Source: Ardenticatena sp.
Lineage (GTDB): Bacteria; Chloroflexota; Anaerolineae; Ardenticatenales; Ardenticatenaceae
Direction of reading: 5' to 3'
NCBI GenBank assembly: GCA_015487975.1
Contig: WFOS01000007.1
Location: 1-64,000 of the forward strand
DNA length: 64,000 nucleotides
The position numbers were made by a program, and so were the translations under genes. The notes under the pieces were generated by a model. The model had not been told where the DNA came from, made no database searches, and saw nothing but the letters and a program-made list of their open reading frames with translations. This document shows positions 28,043 through 37,324 of the stretch, piece by piece; the first letter of the stretch is position 1, and each line of letters begins with the position of its first letter.

Positions 28043-30598
28043 TCAGGCGTGTCCTTCGGATGTTGAAGCAGGCGCGGGTTCTTCGCCTTCTGTACCGTTC
28101 TGGTTGTCAGCCGATGGCGTTGGTTCCAGGGCGGCTTCCAGCACTTCATCCACGGTTTCCACTAGGATGAAGCGCATTCTTTCGCGCACTTCATCGGGCA
28201 AGTCGTCCAGGTCTTTTTCGTTGCGCTTGGGCAGAATCACGGTATCCAAACCAGCGCGATGTGCCGCCAACACCTTTTGCTTCACACCGCCAATCGGCAA
28301 GACCTGCCCGCGCAACGTCACCTCTCCCGTCATGCCGACGTTGCTCCGCACCGGGCGCCCCGTCAGCAACGAGACAATCGCCGTCACCATGGTGATGCCG
28401 GCACTGGGGCCGTCTTTGGGCACGGCACCAGCCGGCACGTGCAGGTGAATGTCGCTATGTGAGAAGAAATCGGGATCGATGCCTAAGCGTTCGGCGTTGG
28501 CACGCACGTATGAAAGCGCAATTTTGGCCGATTCGCGCATAACGTCGCCCAGTTGCCCAGTCAGTGTCAGGCCTTTTTGGCCGGGCATACGGGTGGCTTC
28601 GACGAAGAGCACATCACCGCCAACCGCCGTAACCGCTAGCCCTGTTGCCACGCCTGGCACCGATGTGCGTTGCGCCACCTCGAAGAAGTAGCGTGGCTTG
28701 CCCAGAAAATCGGTCACGTTGTCGGCGGTCACGTGGACGGGCGTTTCGCCTTTGCCTTCGGCAACCCGTGCTGCAACTTTGCGCATGATGCGCCCGATTT
28801 CGCGTTCCAGGTTGCGTACCCCCGCCTCGCGGGTGTATTCGCGGATGATGCGCAGCAGCGCGTCGTCGTCGATCGTCACTTCATCCTCATGCAAATGGTG
28901 CGCTTTCAACTGGCGCGGGATGAGGTAGCCACGCGCAATGTGCATTTTTTCATGCTCGGTATAGCCATCCAGGTAGATGACTTCCATGCGGTCGAGCAGT
29001 GGCGCCGGAATGGTTTCGACCCAGTTGGCCGTAGCGATGAAGAGCACTTTGGAGAGGTCGAAATCCACATCCAAGTAGTGGTCGCGGAAAGCGTAGTTTT
29101 GCGCGGGGTCGAGCACTTCCAGCAACGCCGACGTTGGATCGCCGCGGAAGTCGCGCCCGATTTTGTCCACTTCGTCCAGCATGAAGACCGGGTTCTTGAC
29201 ACCAACACGCTTCAAAGCCTGGATGATGCGCCCAGGCATGGCACCGATGTAGGTGCGACGGTGCCCCCGAATTTCGGCCTCGTCACGGACGCCCCCCAGG
29301 CTCATGCGGGTGAATTTGCGTCCCAGTGCGCGCGCAATGCTTTGCCCCAGGCTGGTTTTCCCCACACCAGGCGGCCCCACAAAGCAGAGAATCGCGCCTT
29401 GCGCTTCGGGTTCTTCGATGTGTGTTTCGCCTTCTTCCGTCTCGGTGGTTTGTGCTGCCGCACGTTCATGCGCCAGTTTGCGTACCGCCAGGTATTCGAT
29501 AATGCGGTCTTTGATTTCTTCCAGGTCGTAGTGGTCTTCGTCCAGGATACGGCGCGCATGCTCGATATCGAGATTGTCGGGCGTGACCTTGTCCCACGGC
29601 AAATCGAGCAGCCAGTCCAGATAGGTCTGGATGACGCCATATTCGGCTGCCTGGGGTGGAATTTTCTCCATGCGAGAGAGTTCGCGCAGGGCTTGTTCGC
29701 GTGCTTCTTCGCTCATGCCGCTTTCTTCGATGCGGCGGCGATATTCCTCGATGACCTTTTGCTCTTCGTCCTCGCCCAGCTCACGCTGAATGGCTTTCAT
29801 TTGTTCGCGCAGGAAGTACTCGCGCTGCATGCGCTCCATCTCAGACTGGGCTTCGGACTGGATTTTGCGCCCCAGTTCGAGCACTTCCAATTCGCGGTTG
29901 AGGATGCGCGTCAACAGGCGCAACTTTTCGGTGACGGTCGGCGCTTCGAGGATTTGCTGGGCTTCGGCGATTTCCATGCGCACGCTGGTTGCCACCAGGT
30001 ACACCAGGTGGCGAGCATCTTGCGCATTTTCAGCTGCCATCACCAATTCTTCGGAGAGATAGGGCACGAGTTCGACCAGGCGGCGGAACAAGTCTAGCAA
30101 ATTACGAGACAACGCTTCGACTTCGAGCGTTTCTTCGACTTCCTCGGGGCGCAATTCAATACGCGCTTGCAGGTAGGGTTCTTCCGCCACCCACTCAACG
30201 ATTTCGAAGCGTTCGAGCCCTTGCACAATCAACCGCACACTGCCATCGGGAACACGCAGCATGCGATGGATGACCGCCACTGTCCCAATCTGGTAGACTT
30301 CATTGGGGCCAGGCGTTTCGATCGAGGGGTCCAACATGCCCACCAGCCCAATGAGGCGGTTGCCTTGCATGGCGGCATCGATGAGCCGCAAAGAGCGCGG
30401 CTGCTCCGCGCTGAGTGGCAACACCGTCATTGGATAGACGACCGTATTACGCAGAGGCAAAATTGGCAGCACCTCAGGGATATCAGGCTGGCTCTGTTCT
30501 TCCTCGCTTGCCTCGGCCAGGGTGGGGACTTCTTCGTTGTTTTCTTCCGATTCGCTCACAGCATCCAACAATTGTTGCAGCAGGTTCTTTGCATCCAT
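28043..30598 (-). CDS. lon: ATP-dependent protease Lon
   Basis: 851 residues, slightly longer than usual because of an acidic N-terminal leader (about 1-40) and a short acidic insert before the AAA+ module. Order: substrate-binding LonN (about 45-245), coiled coil, AAA+ ATPase with Walker [10 protein letters not shown] (K414) and Walker B FMLDEVDK, then the protease domain with the S732/K775 dyad, spaced 43 residues as in E. coli Lon. It degrades misfolded and regulatory proteins in the cytosol. It follows hsp20 by 37 bases on the same strand, so a shared stress-responsive unit is likely. The ribosome site is weak (GAGGTGAT). Confidence 0.97.
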   Translation of the reverse strand: MDAKNLLQQLLDAVSESEENNEEVPTLAEASEEEQSQPDIPEVLPILPLRNTVVYPMTVLPLSAEQPRSLRLIDAAMQGNRLIGLVGMLDPSIETPGPNEVYQIGTVAVIHRMLRVPDGSVRLIVQGLERFEIVEWVAEEPYLQARIELRPEEVEETLEVEALSRNLLDLFRRLVELVPYLSEELVMAAENAQDARHLVYLVATSVRMEIAEAQQILEAPTVTEKLRLLTRILNRELEVLELGRKIQSEAQSEMERMQREYFLREQMKAIQRELGEDEEQKVIEEYRRRIEESGMSEEAREQALRELSRMEKIPPQAAEYGVIQTYLDWLLDLPWDKVTPDNLDIEHARRILDEDHYDLEEIKDRIIEYLAVRKLAHERAAAQTTETEEGETHIEEPEAQGAILCFVGPPGVGKTSLGQSIARALGRKFTRMSLGGVRDEAEIRGHRRTYIGAMPGRIIQALKRVGVKNPVFMLDEVDKIGRDFRGDPTSALLEVLDPAQNYAFRDHYLDVDFDLSKVLFIATANWVETIPAPLLDRMEVIYLDGYTEHEKMHIARGYLIPRQLKAHHLHEDEVTIDDDALLRIIREYTREAGVRNLEREIGRIMRKVAARVAEGKGETPVHVTADNVTDFLGKPRYFFEVAQRTSVPGVATGLAVTAVGGDVLFVEATRMPGQKGLTLTGQLGDVMRESAKIALSYVRANAERLGIDPDFFSHSDIHLHVPAGAVPKDGPSAGITMVTAIVSLLTGRPVRSNVGMTGEVTLRGQVLPIGGVKQKVLAAHRAGLDTVILPKRNEKDLDDLPDEVRERMRFILVETVDEVLEAALEPTPSADNQNGTEGEEPAPASTSEGHA

Positions 30599-30635
30599 AG
30601 GCGTATCACCTCATATCTATGCGGGTTTTGCATTA

Positions 30636-31055
30636 TCACGATGCATCGGTTGACTTTTTCGGCAACGTTACATGCAAAAACCCATTGTCGTAAACGGCGT
30701 CCACATCATCCACGCGCACATCGTTCGGAAAGCGTACAGCGGCAATGAAATCACCATATCGGATCTGCGATTGATGATAGGTGCGCGGCGGAGATGGCGG
30801 CTCGGGGCGTGTTCCCCGAATGAGCAACACGCCTTCTTGAAAGAGAATGTCGAAGTCCTCGGTGCGCATACCGGCCACTTCCATGCGCACGACGTATGCC
30901 TGTTCGGTCTCGAAGACGTCCAGCGGCGGTGTCCAGGCATGTGAGTGCCGATAGACACGCGCCACCCCCTCCGCAACCATCTGGTCGAACAGGCGATCTA
31001 TTTCAGCCTGCAATGCCAGATAGCGGGGTCCGAACAACGAACTATATCGCGACAT
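30636..31055 (-). CDS. Small heat shock protein (Hsp20/alpha-crystallin)
   Basis: 139 residues with the alpha-crystallin domain at about 43-132 (PPLDVFETEQAYVVRMEVAG ... YDNGFLHVTLPK). The hallmark AxxxGVL is present in variant form as YDNGFLHV. It acts as an ATP-independent holdase. The start at 31055 has GGAGGG upstream; an earlier in-frame Met has none. It is followed by lon, giving a holdase-protease pair. A pair of 11-base direct repeats overlaps its likely promoter. The C-terminal IxI motif used for oligomer assembly is not evident. Confidence 0.92.
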   Translation of the reverse strand: MSRYSSLFGPRYLALQAEIDRLFDQMVAEGVARVYRHSHAWTPPLDVFETEQAYVVRMEVAGMRTEDFDILFQEGVLLIRGTRPEPPSPPRTYHQSQIRYGDFIAAVRFPNDVRVDDVDAVYDNGFLHVTLPKKSTDAS

Positions 31056-31115
31056 AGATCCCTCCGTCTCTTCTGGCTGACGGCACACAGTGGCTTATCC
31101 AAGTGTTGGGCAACA

Positions 31116-31148
31116 CGTGTTAGAATGATACTAGAAGCGTGTTAGAAT
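31116..31148 (-). promoter_or_regulatory. Direct-repeat operator candidate at the hsp20 promoter
   Basis: Two exact copies of CGTGTTAGAAT (plus strand 31116-31126 and 31138-31148) are 22 bases apart, two helical turns. A reverse-strand TATCAT (31125-31130) lies between and overlapping them, about 70 bases before the hsp20 ATG. The spacing suits a dimeric regulator bound on one DNA face. It is not a CIRCE element. Confidence 0.5.
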
Positions 31149-31154
31149 TCCGTT

Positions 31155-31916
31155 TCACGCCTCGCCGATCCACACACCATCGGGGTCATATACTCGCAGT
31201 GCCTGCAATTCAGCTTCGGTGGGTGGTGGCGTGATATCGACCTCGTGCGGGATACGCAAATCCCAGCCAGTCTTCGCGCGGACTTCTTCGGGTGTGGTGA
31301 AGGGATGATACGACGCGAGATAGGCTTCGCCATGTTCGTCGAAACGCAGCACGCCCAATGTGGTTATGATGGCAGAAGGGCCGCCACCTGGCAAACCCAC
31401 TTGTGTGCGCCAGTCACCCCCGCTGCCATAGCCAGGTGATGTAATGTAGTCCACCTCTTCCACCAGGCGGTGCGGGGCATGCGGCATCAGAATGACCGTG
31501 CGCTGCGCGAAAGAAGCAATATCAGCCGCGCCACCACTCCCCGGCAAGCGCACCTTTGGCGCCCGTGCGGAGCCTATGCGTGTGGTGTTCAGGTTGCCAA
31601 AGCGATCGACCTGGGCACCGCCTAAAAAGCCCACATCCACATGTCCGGTTGCCAGCAAGCCCATCACATCCACCAATCCACCAGCCCAGGCTGCCCCTGC
31701 CACATTCGCTGGGTCGGACATCGTGTAGAGCAGGGCGGCTGGCGGGGTTTCGCGAATGAGTCCACATTCGAAATAGCCAATCGCACGTGGGGCATGGGTT
31801 CGTTTCGCCACCACAAACGCCGCCAGGGGCAAACGCATCCCCACAAAAACCACATCGCCATCGCGAATTTCACGCGCAGCGGTCACAATCATCATTTCGC
31901 GCGGTGTATATGTCAT
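31155..31916 (-). CDS. CoA transferase beta subunit (GctB-like, family I)
   Basis: 253 residues. The fold and motifs (GDVVFVGMRLPLAA, FLGGAQVDRFGNLNTT, GSGGAADIASFA) fit the beta subunit of glutaconate-type family I CoA transferases. In these the catalytic Glu lies in an ECG motif; YFECGLI at about residue 49 matches. It starts 18 bases downstream of the alpha subunit stop, with GAGGAAGGAG. The acceptor acid is unknown; related pairs act on 3-oxoacids, glutaconate or steroid-ring intermediates. Confidence 0.85.
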   Translation of the reverse strand: MTYTPREMMIVTAAREIRDGDVVFVGMRLPLAAFVVAKRTHAPRAIGYFECGLIRETPPAALLYTMSDPANVAGAAWAGGLVDVMGLLATGHVDVGFLGGAQVDRFGNLNTTRIGSARAPKVRLPGSGGAADIASFAQRTVILMPHAPHRLVEEVDYITSPGYGSGGDWRTQVGLPGGGPSAIITTLGVLRFDEHGEAYLASYHPFTTPEEVRAKTGWDLRIPHEVDITPPPTEAELQALRVYDPDGVWIGEA

Positions 31917-31934
31917 GGGTGGTCCACTCCTTCC

Positions 31935-32831
31935 TCACACCGTTTCGCGCGTCTGTTGCAGTGCTTGCCAACGCGCCGCCCCCAGATGCTCCAGATAGGC
32001 AGCATGGTCGGGCAGATCCAGTACCCACTCGCGCAACCACGCTTCGAACCCTTCTAGCGTGCGCGAGCGAGCATGGTATTCCTCGAAAAAGGCATGATCG
32101 CGGTCGTAGTATCCCGGCACAGGCGAAGGGTGTGCCCCACCAGGCACTTCGACGACCGCCGCCACTTTGTGCGCCGGGGCAATCACGCGGTTGGGGTCGC
32201 GCAGAATGGTTGCAGATGGCACAACCTCTTCTGCCGTGATGATGATTCGCCGCGCCGCCAGCACCGCCTCGCGCGTCACGCCAAGCGGCCCCCACAGGTG
32301 CGCGTGCCCCGCTTCGTCGGCACGCTGCACGTGTACAATCAGCACATCCGGCTGAATGGCACGCACCAGCACAATCGGTTCGCCCAACTCATTGAGCGGA
32401 TTGGTGCTTTCAATCAAATCGGGGTTTTCCAGCGGCAAATCCGAGCCCATCGATGTGCGTGTGGGAATGAATGGCGCGCCTATCCCCGCTGCCAGCAGCG
32501 CCAACCCAATAGTGAAATTGCTGTGGTCGCGAATCTCCACAGGCGCAGGCACACCTTCTTCCACAGCGCGACGCAAGCAATGCGCCAAACCAGCACTCAC
32601 ATTGCCTACCCAGGCAGCCGAAATCTGGCGTACACACCCCGCCCCCACCAGGTGATCGAACAACATATCCGAAATCGGGCCGACGAGCGTCAAATCACGA
32701 CGCCCCTGCCGAATGAGTTCATGCCCGGCAGCAAAGGGGATGGCGGCTTCCAGGCAGGTCCCCATCGCCACCACACTGCCATCTGGCACGAAACGGTCGA
32801 TCGCTTCTGCAAGCGTCATGCACCTGGTCAT
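31935..32831 (-). CDS. CoA transferase alpha subunit (GctA-like, family I)
   Basis: 298 residues with an N-terminal MTLAEAIDRFVPDGSVVAMG and a glycine-rich core typical of alpha subunits (FIPTRTSMGSDL). The ATG at 32831 has GGAGGCG at good spacing and was preferred to an internal ATG 12 bases later. The beta subunit follows immediately. A promoter (32865-32892) lies upstream, facing away from the sigma gene. Substrate unknown. Confidence 0.85.
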   Translation of the reverse strand: MTRCMTLAEAIDRFVPDGSVVAMGTCLEAAIPFAAGHELIRQGRRDLTLVGPISDMLFDHLVGAGCVRQISAAWVGNVSAGLAHCLRRAVEEGVPAPVEIRDHSNFTIGLALLAAGIGAPFIPTRTSMGSDLPLENPDLIESTNPLNELGEPIVLVRAIQPDVLIVHVQRADEAGHAHLWGPLGVTREAVLAARRIIITAEEVVPSATILRDPNRVIAPAHKVAAVVEVPGGAHPSPVPGYYDRDHAFFEEYHARSRTLEGFEAWLREWVLDLPDHAAYLEHLGAARWQALQQTRETV

Positions 32832-32864
32832 CGAAACGCCTCCATTTGGTTGTCTGACATGGGC

Positions 32865-32892
32865 ATTATCGGGCGATGAGGCATTCCGTCAA
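32865..32892 (-). promoter_or_regulatory. Promoter of the gctAB-like pair
   Basis: On the reverse strand TTGACG (32887-32892), 16-base spacer, GATAAT (32865-32870), about 35 bases before the ATG at 32831. Confidence 0.7.
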
Positions 32893-32999
32893 TTCATCGA
32901 AGCTCCCATCACCTCCTCTCTGCCATCATGGGACTTTCGTCCTTCTGTTTTTTACACTAATAGGTCAAAAGATTTACCAAAGATAGCACAAAAAAGGGG

Positions 33000-33028
33000 T
33001 TGAAATTTGGTTTCATTTTCGTTATACT
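33000..33028 (+). promoter_or_regulatory. Strong sigma-70 promoter of the first sigma gene
   Basis: TTGAAA (33000-33005), 17-base spacer, TATACT (33023-33028), in locally A+T-rich DNA. It diverges from the promoter at 32865; together they account for the 270-base intergenic region. Confidence 0.85.
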
Positions 33029-33100
33029 TGACAATAAATAGAAACACCTTCTTCCAACTAGCCACGAACCAATCGAACGCACGTACCAGGAGACGGGCTC

Positions 33101-34234
33101 ATGACGGCCATCCGCCAGCTTGACGTTTTACAACCACTGCTGCGCCTGGGGCAACAACGTGGCTATCTGCACGAACGCGACCTCGCACAATATGTCCCCA
33201 ACATCCAGCACGACCCCCAAGCACGCGATGCGTTGATCGAGTGGTTGGAACACCAAGGTGTGAAAGTCAAAGCCCTGCCCCACCACCAACAGTACACACC
33301 ACCATCCTTCGACGACGTCAACACCGACGACAACATGGCGCTCTACCTGCGCGAAATCAGCAGTATTCCCCTGCTCACACAGGAAGAAGAAAGCGCCCTG
33401 GCGGAAGCCATTGTGCGTGGTCGTGAAGCTGCCGCCATGCTCGATGCCGCTGGCGACCACACGCTCGATCCCGACGAAGAAGCCCGCCTACGTGCCCTTG
33501 TGCGCGAAGGCGAATGCGCACGCGACCACCTGATCAAAGCCAACTTCCGCCTTGTTGTGAGCATCGCCAAACGCTACATGGGGCAAGGGGTTTCTCTGCT
33601 CGACCTCATTCAGGAAGGCAATATCGGGCTGATGCGAGCCGTCGAGCGTTTCGACCACACGCGCGGCTACAAATTCAGCACCTACGCCACCTGGTGGATT
33701 CGACAGGCCATCACCCGCGCCGTTGCCGACCAAGGTCGCACGATTCGCCTGCCTGTCCACATGCACGAACGCCTGAACCGTATCCATCGCGAACAACGCC
33801 GCCTGTTGCAAGAACTGGAACGCCCCCCCACCATCGAAGAATTGGCCAGCGCTTGCAACCTCAGCCCCGAACAGGTTGCGCACGCGCTCAACGTCAGCCA
33901 CCGTACCGTAAGCCTCGCTACCCCCCTGAACGACGAAGACGACACCGAACTTGCTGACTTCATCTCAGACGAGCGAAGCCCTTCTCCCTTCGAGCAAGTC
34001 AGCCGCGAGCTGCTCACCTGCCATCTCGAACGGATCCTCATGGCACTCACGCCACGCGAATGCCGCGTGCTGGAACTGCGTTTCGGCTTGCGCGGCAACC
34101 GCTGCCACACACTGGAAGAAATCGGCGAAAAATTCGGCGTCACCCGCGAGCGCATCCGCCAGATCGAAAGCCGCGCCCTCGAAAAATTGCGCAACCCACG
34201 CCGTGCTCGCACCTTGCGCGACTACCTCACCTGA
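33101..34234 (+). CDS. Sigma-70 family RNA polymerase sigma factor (paralogue 1)
   Basis: 377 residues. It has region 1.2 ([20 protein letters not shown]), region 2 ([38 protein letters not shown]... [15 protein letters not shown]), region 3 and region 4 ([15 protein letters not shown]...[20 protein letters not shown]). The N-terminal 80 residues recall the short region 1.1-like start of bacterial group 1/2 factors. It is one of two sigma-70 genes within 3.5 kb. Which is the primary factor cannot be decided; this one carries more sequence before region 1.2. GGAGACGG precedes the ATG. Confidence 0.93.
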   Translation: MTAIRQLDVLQPLLRLGQQRGYLHERDLAQYVPNIQHDPQARDALIEWLEHQGVKVKALPHHQQYTPPSFDDVNTDDNMALYLREISSIPLLTQEEESALAEAIVRGREAAAMLDAAGDHTLDPDEEARLRALVREGECARDHLIKANFRLVVSIAKRYMGQGVSLLDLIQEGNIGLMRAVERFDHTRGYKFSTYATWWIRQAITRAVADQGRTIRLPVHMHERLNRIHREQRRLLQELERPPTIEELASACNLSPEQVAHALNVSHRTVSLATPLNDEDDTELADFISDERSPSPFEQVSRELLTCHLERILMALTPRECRVLELRFGLRGNRCHTLEEIGEKFGVTRERIRQIESRALEKLRNPRRARTLRDYLT

Positions 34235-34263
34235 CCCCAGCAGCACCAAACACCTGCACCAAT

Positions 34264-34290
34264 GATGGCGCAAAGAGCGCCATCGTTTTG
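34264..34290 (+). terminator. Terminator of the first sigma gene
   Basis: GATGGCGC pairs with GCGCCATC around a 5-base loop, followed by GTTTTGCTCT. Confidence 0.8.
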
Positions 34291-34361
34291 CTCTGTATAG
34301 CGCGTCTTTTTATCTCATGAGAGTTTTACCATTTTCTCATCTTTTTCTCATTTTCATCCCG

Positions 34362-34367
34362 TATACT
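34362..34367 (+). promoter_or_regulatory. Candidate -10 element of the PDZ protein gene
   Basis: TATACT in an A+T-rich stretch. No good -35 lies 16-18 bases upstream. If used, transcription would start near 34374, so the ATG at 34381 would have almost no leader and the ATG at 34423 is favoured. Confidence 0.45.
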
Positions 34368-34422
34368 ACCCTTGCCCAAAATGGCACAAACAAATCCAGC
34401 AAACGGAGTTGAAACAGGCAAT

Positions 34423-35556
34423 ATGTTCGAGCGTCTCGACACCTGGGCGAACAAAATACCCTGGAATGTACGTATTGGTGTCGTGGCACTCGTTGGCATG
34501 GCGACATTGCGTGTTGCCTTGCAATCGTTCGTCTGGCCGCTCATGGCAACACCGTCGACCCTGGCACCAGTGAGTGAGACAGTTGACGGATATGATACCA
34601 ATCGGCACGGTGCGCTGTCGGATGCCGTGTTCAACATCCGGCTGGATGGCAACGACGAACCACACACGGCGTTCTTGTGGGATGACAATGGGCATTTACT
34701 GGTGCCAGCACATGCCATTGCCAATTGCCGTATGCTGGATGTACAGTTGCCAAATGGAACGCATGTTCGCGGGCGTGTCGTCGGATACGATTTGATGACC
34801 AATATCGGTGTGATTGCCATCGACGCAAGCCACCAGCTGGGATCTGCGCTTCCCAAACGCACCCATCCTATCAACATCGGCGAGGCTGTCTCGATCTTCG
34901 AGATGGCCGAGGGGCAATCACGTTTCCTGGCTGGCACGGTTGAACGCACAAACCGAGTCATCAACGTAGAAACACGCAACGGGTATGCCATTCCACTTCC
35001 TGATGCGCTAGTCATTCGCCTGAACAATGAAAGCCGTGTTCAACCCAACGCTGGCGTGTTCGATACGGCTCAGCGCCTTGTTGGCATCACGGTGCGCACG
35101 CCCGTTCAGAGCACAACGTTCATGACACGCACCTATGCGCTGGCAATGCCTGCCATTACCCACATCGTGGACGACATCATCACGACGGGCGAACATGCGT
35201 ACCCGTGGTTGGGTTTTGCCGGCGAAACCATCGACCCCAGCATGAGTGCCATTTTGGGGCTGCCACCCGAAGGCGTGTACGTCTTGCAAGTGCTCAATGG
35301 CTCGCCTGCGGATCAGGCCGGTTTGCAAGGCGTCAACACACTCATCGAAATCAACAATCGGCAGTTTCGCGCTGGTGGCGATGTGATTGTTGCCGTCGAT
35401 GGGCGCCCGGTTCGGTCAATGGAAGACCTGATCGTTCAACTGATGTACGAAAGTGAGCCGGGCGATACCATCACGTTGACCGTCGTACGTGGTCGAACTG
35501 AGAAAACGCTGACGGTGGTTGTAGGAAAACGTCCTAATGAAATGTTCCTTCACTAA
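34423..35556 (+). CDS. Membrane-anchored HtrA-like protein with inactive protease domain and PDZ domain
   Basis: 377 residues from the ATG at 34423 (alternative ATG at 34381 adds 14). A transmembrane anchor lies at about 17-40, then a trypsin-like fold (about 60-245), then a PDZ domain (about 262-372; EGVYVLQVLNGSPADQAGLQG...VDGRPVRSMEDL). The catalytic His is kept (H97 in VPAHAI). The Asp position reads MTNIGVI (N127) and the GNSGGP motif is replaced by QPNAGVF (A210), so no catalytic Ser or Asp remains. It therefore should bind but not cut. It sits between two sigma-70 genes, hinting at a regulatory or scaffold role, which is inference. Confidence 0.82.
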   Translation: MFERLDTWANKIPWNVRIGVVALVGMATLRVALQSFVWPLMATPSTLAPVSETVDGYDTNRHGALSDAVFNIRLDGNDEPHTAFLWDDNGHLLVPAHAIANCRMLDVQLPNGTHVRGRVVGYDLMTNIGVIAIDASHQLGSALPKRTHPINIGEAVSIFEMAEGQSRFLAGTVERTNRVINVETRNGYAIPLPDALVIRLNNESRVQPNAGVFDTAQRLVGITVRTPVQSTTFMTRTYALAMPAITHIVDDIITTGEHAYPWLGFAGETIDPSMSAILGLPPEGVYVLQVLNGSPADQAGLQGVNTLIEINNRQFRAGGDVIVAVDGRPVRSMEDLIVQLMYESEPGDTITLTVVRGRTEKTLTVVVGKRPNEMFLH

Positions 35557-35582
35557 TAAGGAAAAGAGCTAGAAGGCAGGTG

Positions 35583-36605
35583 ATGCATATGCTGGAAGAA
35601 CGCAAGAACATTTTGCACGCGCTGGAAGAAGAAAAAGAAACACGCCCTGCGCGCCGCTTCGATGAAGAAGTGGTGCCAGGTTTGGAAGAAATGGATACCC
35701 ACAACCTGGTGGCACTCTACCTGCGCGAAGGTGGCCGCCACGAGTTGTTGACTCGTGAAGAGGAGTACGAGCTGGCGACCGCCTGGCAGGCAGCCCGTCG
35801 CGCCCGTGAACGCCTCGAACAAAAAGGCGATGCCCTGAGCGATGAAGAACGCGCCGAACTGGAAGAAATCATTCGCAAGGGAGACGCCGCGCGTCAGGAG
35901 CTCATCAAAGCCAACCTGCGCTTGGTGGTGAGCGTAGCCGTGCGCTACCGTGGGTATGGCGTGCCACTTTCGGACTTGATTCAGGAAGGCAACATGGGCC
36001 TGATGCACGCCATCGACAAGTTCGACCCTGAGCGTGGCAACAAGTTCAGCACCTACGCCACCTGGTGGATCCGCCACGCCGTGGGGCGTGCCATCGCTGA
36101 CCAGGGGCGCACGATTCGCCTGCCCGTCCATATGGCGGAGAAGATTCGCAAGGTGAAGGAAACAGCATTCCGCCTGGCGCAGGAAACCGGCAAAGAACCC
36201 AGCATCGAAGAAATCGCGCAGGAAATGGGCTTGCCTGTTGCCAAGGTGGAACAACTGCTGCTCTTTGCGCAGCATCCCGTCTCGTTCGAAACACCCGTTG
36301 GCGATGATGAAGATGCCACGTTGGGCGACTTCCTGCCCGATGAAGATGCCGAAAAGCCCATCGACGCGATGATGACGGAAGGGCTGCGCCAGGAGCTCGA
36401 ACGTGCACTCGAAGTGCTGACGCCGCGCGAAGTGCACATCCTGAACTTGCGTTACGGCTTGAAGGATGGGCGCGAACACACGCTCGAAGAAGTCGGCCGC
36501 AAATACGGCCTGACACGCGAGCGCATCCGCCAGATTGAAAAAGAAGCGCTGCGCAAACTGCGCCACCCAAGCCGTAGCCGCAAATTGCGCGCCTACCTTG
36601 CCTGA
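35583..36605 (+). CDS. Sigma-70 family RNA polymerase sigma factor (paralogue 2)
   Basis: About 340 residues. Region 1.2 (HNLVALYLREGGRHELLTREEE), region 2 (NLRLVVSVAVRYRGYGVPLSDLIQEGNMGLMHAIDKFD ... [15 protein letters not shown]), region 3 (EKIRKVKETAFRLAQETGKEPSIEEIAQEMG) and region 4 ([41 protein letters not shown]) are complete. There is no region 1.1. Starts at 35583 or 35589 are both possible; GAAGGCAGG lies just upstream. It follows the PDZ gene by 26 bases, so it may share its transcript. Its region 4 helix is close to that of paralogue 1, so the promoters recognised may overlap. Confidence 0.93.
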   Translation: MHMLEERKNILHALEEEKETRPARRFDEEVVPGLEEMDTHNLVALYLREGGRHELLTREEEYELATAWQAARRARERLEQKGDALSDEERAELEEIIRKGDAARQELIKANLRLVVSVAVRYRGYGVPLSDLIQEGNMGLMHAIDKFDPERGNKFSTYATWWIRHAVGRAIADQGRTIRLPVHMAEKIRKVKETAFRLAQETGKEPSIEEIAQEMGLPVAKVEQLLLFAQHPVSFETPVGDDEDATLGDFLPDEDAEKPIDAMMTEGLRQELERALEVLTPREVHILNLRYGLKDGREHTLEEVGRKYGLTRERIRQIEKEALRKLRHPSRSRKLRAYLA

Positions 36606-36614
36606 CCATCGGAA

Positions 36615-36641
36615 AAGCGGCGGCTCGTTGTACCGCCGCTT
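36615..36641 (+). terminator. Terminator of the second sigma gene
   Basis: AAGCGGCGG pairs with CCGCCGCTT around a 9-base loop, followed by TCTTCTTTTC. Confidence 0.88.
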
Positions 36642-36701
36642 CTTCTTTTCATGTTTTCATGCCGATTGCATGCGTATCAGAATGCCGTATGAAGGTGTCA
36701 C

Positions 36702-37274
36702 ATGATGCTACGTGTTGGTGATCCAGCGCCCAATTTTACGCTCCCCACCCTCGATGGAGAACGTTTCACTCTCTCAGACCAACGGGGGCATCCCGTGGTG
36801 CTGATTTTTCTACGCCACCTGGCTTGACTGCCCTGCCGTGAGCATGCGGTGCAGGTGTACCGCGCGAAAGCGACATTCGAACACCTAGGGGTGCGTGTTC
36901 TCTTCATCACGTTCGGGCACGCCTATTGGGCCGAAGCATGGCGTGCTGAAACGGGGGTTGGTTTTCCCATTTTGCTCGACCAGGCCCGCACCGTCTATCG
37001 CGCCTATGGATTGGAACGCTCCCTCCGCCGCACCTACAGCCCTCGCACGCTCCTCTTTTACGCGAAAAAATTCTTGCGAGGCGAAGGGTGGCGTCCCGCC
37101 CGTGGCGACCCCCGCCAGCTGGGAGGCGATTTCGTCGTTGGGGCTGATGGACGTATCGTGCTCGCGCACCCCAGCCGCGACCCCATTGATCGCCCGTCGG
37201 TCAATACGCTGCTGGAGGCCATTCGCGCCCGGGGGGCAGAGGAAGCACCTTGCCAACTTCCGCCAACAGCGTAG
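36702..37274 (+). CDS. SelL-like peroxiredoxin-family selenoprotein (in-frame UGA = Sec)
   Basis: 190 residues if the TGA at 36825-36827 is read as selenocysteine. Frame and similarity continue unbroken across it. The first 41 residues give the AhpC/TSA start (VGDPAPNFTLPTLDGERFTL, HPVVLIFLRHLA). The redox motif is U42-L-P-C45, then REHAVQVY and the rest of a thioredoxin fold (GVRVLFITFG, FPILLDQARTVYRAYGLER). Relatives have CxxC at this place in the RHxxCxxCRE context (SelL-related redox proteins), and some are known selenoproteins. A hairpin follows the UGA at 36832-36855. Ordinary calling would start the gene after the TGA (first downstream GTG 36849) and lose the active site. Starts at 36702 and 36705 are both possible after GAAGGTG. 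Confidence 0.85.
36832..36855 (+). promoter_or_regulatory. SECIS-like hairpin of the SelL-like gene
   Basis: CCTG pairs with CAGG and CCG with CGG with a two-base bulge on the 3' side. The 8-base loop has G at its second position and begins 11 bases after the UGA. Bacterial SECIS elements follow the UGA directly and often have G in the first two loop bases; this one sits slightly closer than typical. Confidence 0.5.
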
Positions 37275-37324
37275 GATGAGCATCCGCCTGACCAACCACA
37301 ACATCAGAGAAGATGGAGGTTTGT

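Noticed and set aside
26550-28448. Long open frame on the plus strand opposite the penicillin acylase gene
   Set aside because: It mirrors the codon bias of a G+C-rich gene, has no ribosome site or family resemblance, and the reverse frame is a clear Ntn hydrolase.
28670-30097. Open frame of 475 codons on the plus strand inside lon
   Set aside because: It lies wholly antisense to intact Lon motifs and its composition is that of a shadow frame.
31081-31150. CIRCE element before hsp20
   Set aside because: The TTAGCACTC-N9-GAGTGCTAA pattern is absent; the repeats seen are direct, not inverted.
36849-37274. Separate short gene starting with GTG after the TGA
   Set aside because: It would lack the thioredoxin-fold start and the active site, both encoded in the same frame just upstream; read-through as Sec explains the data better.
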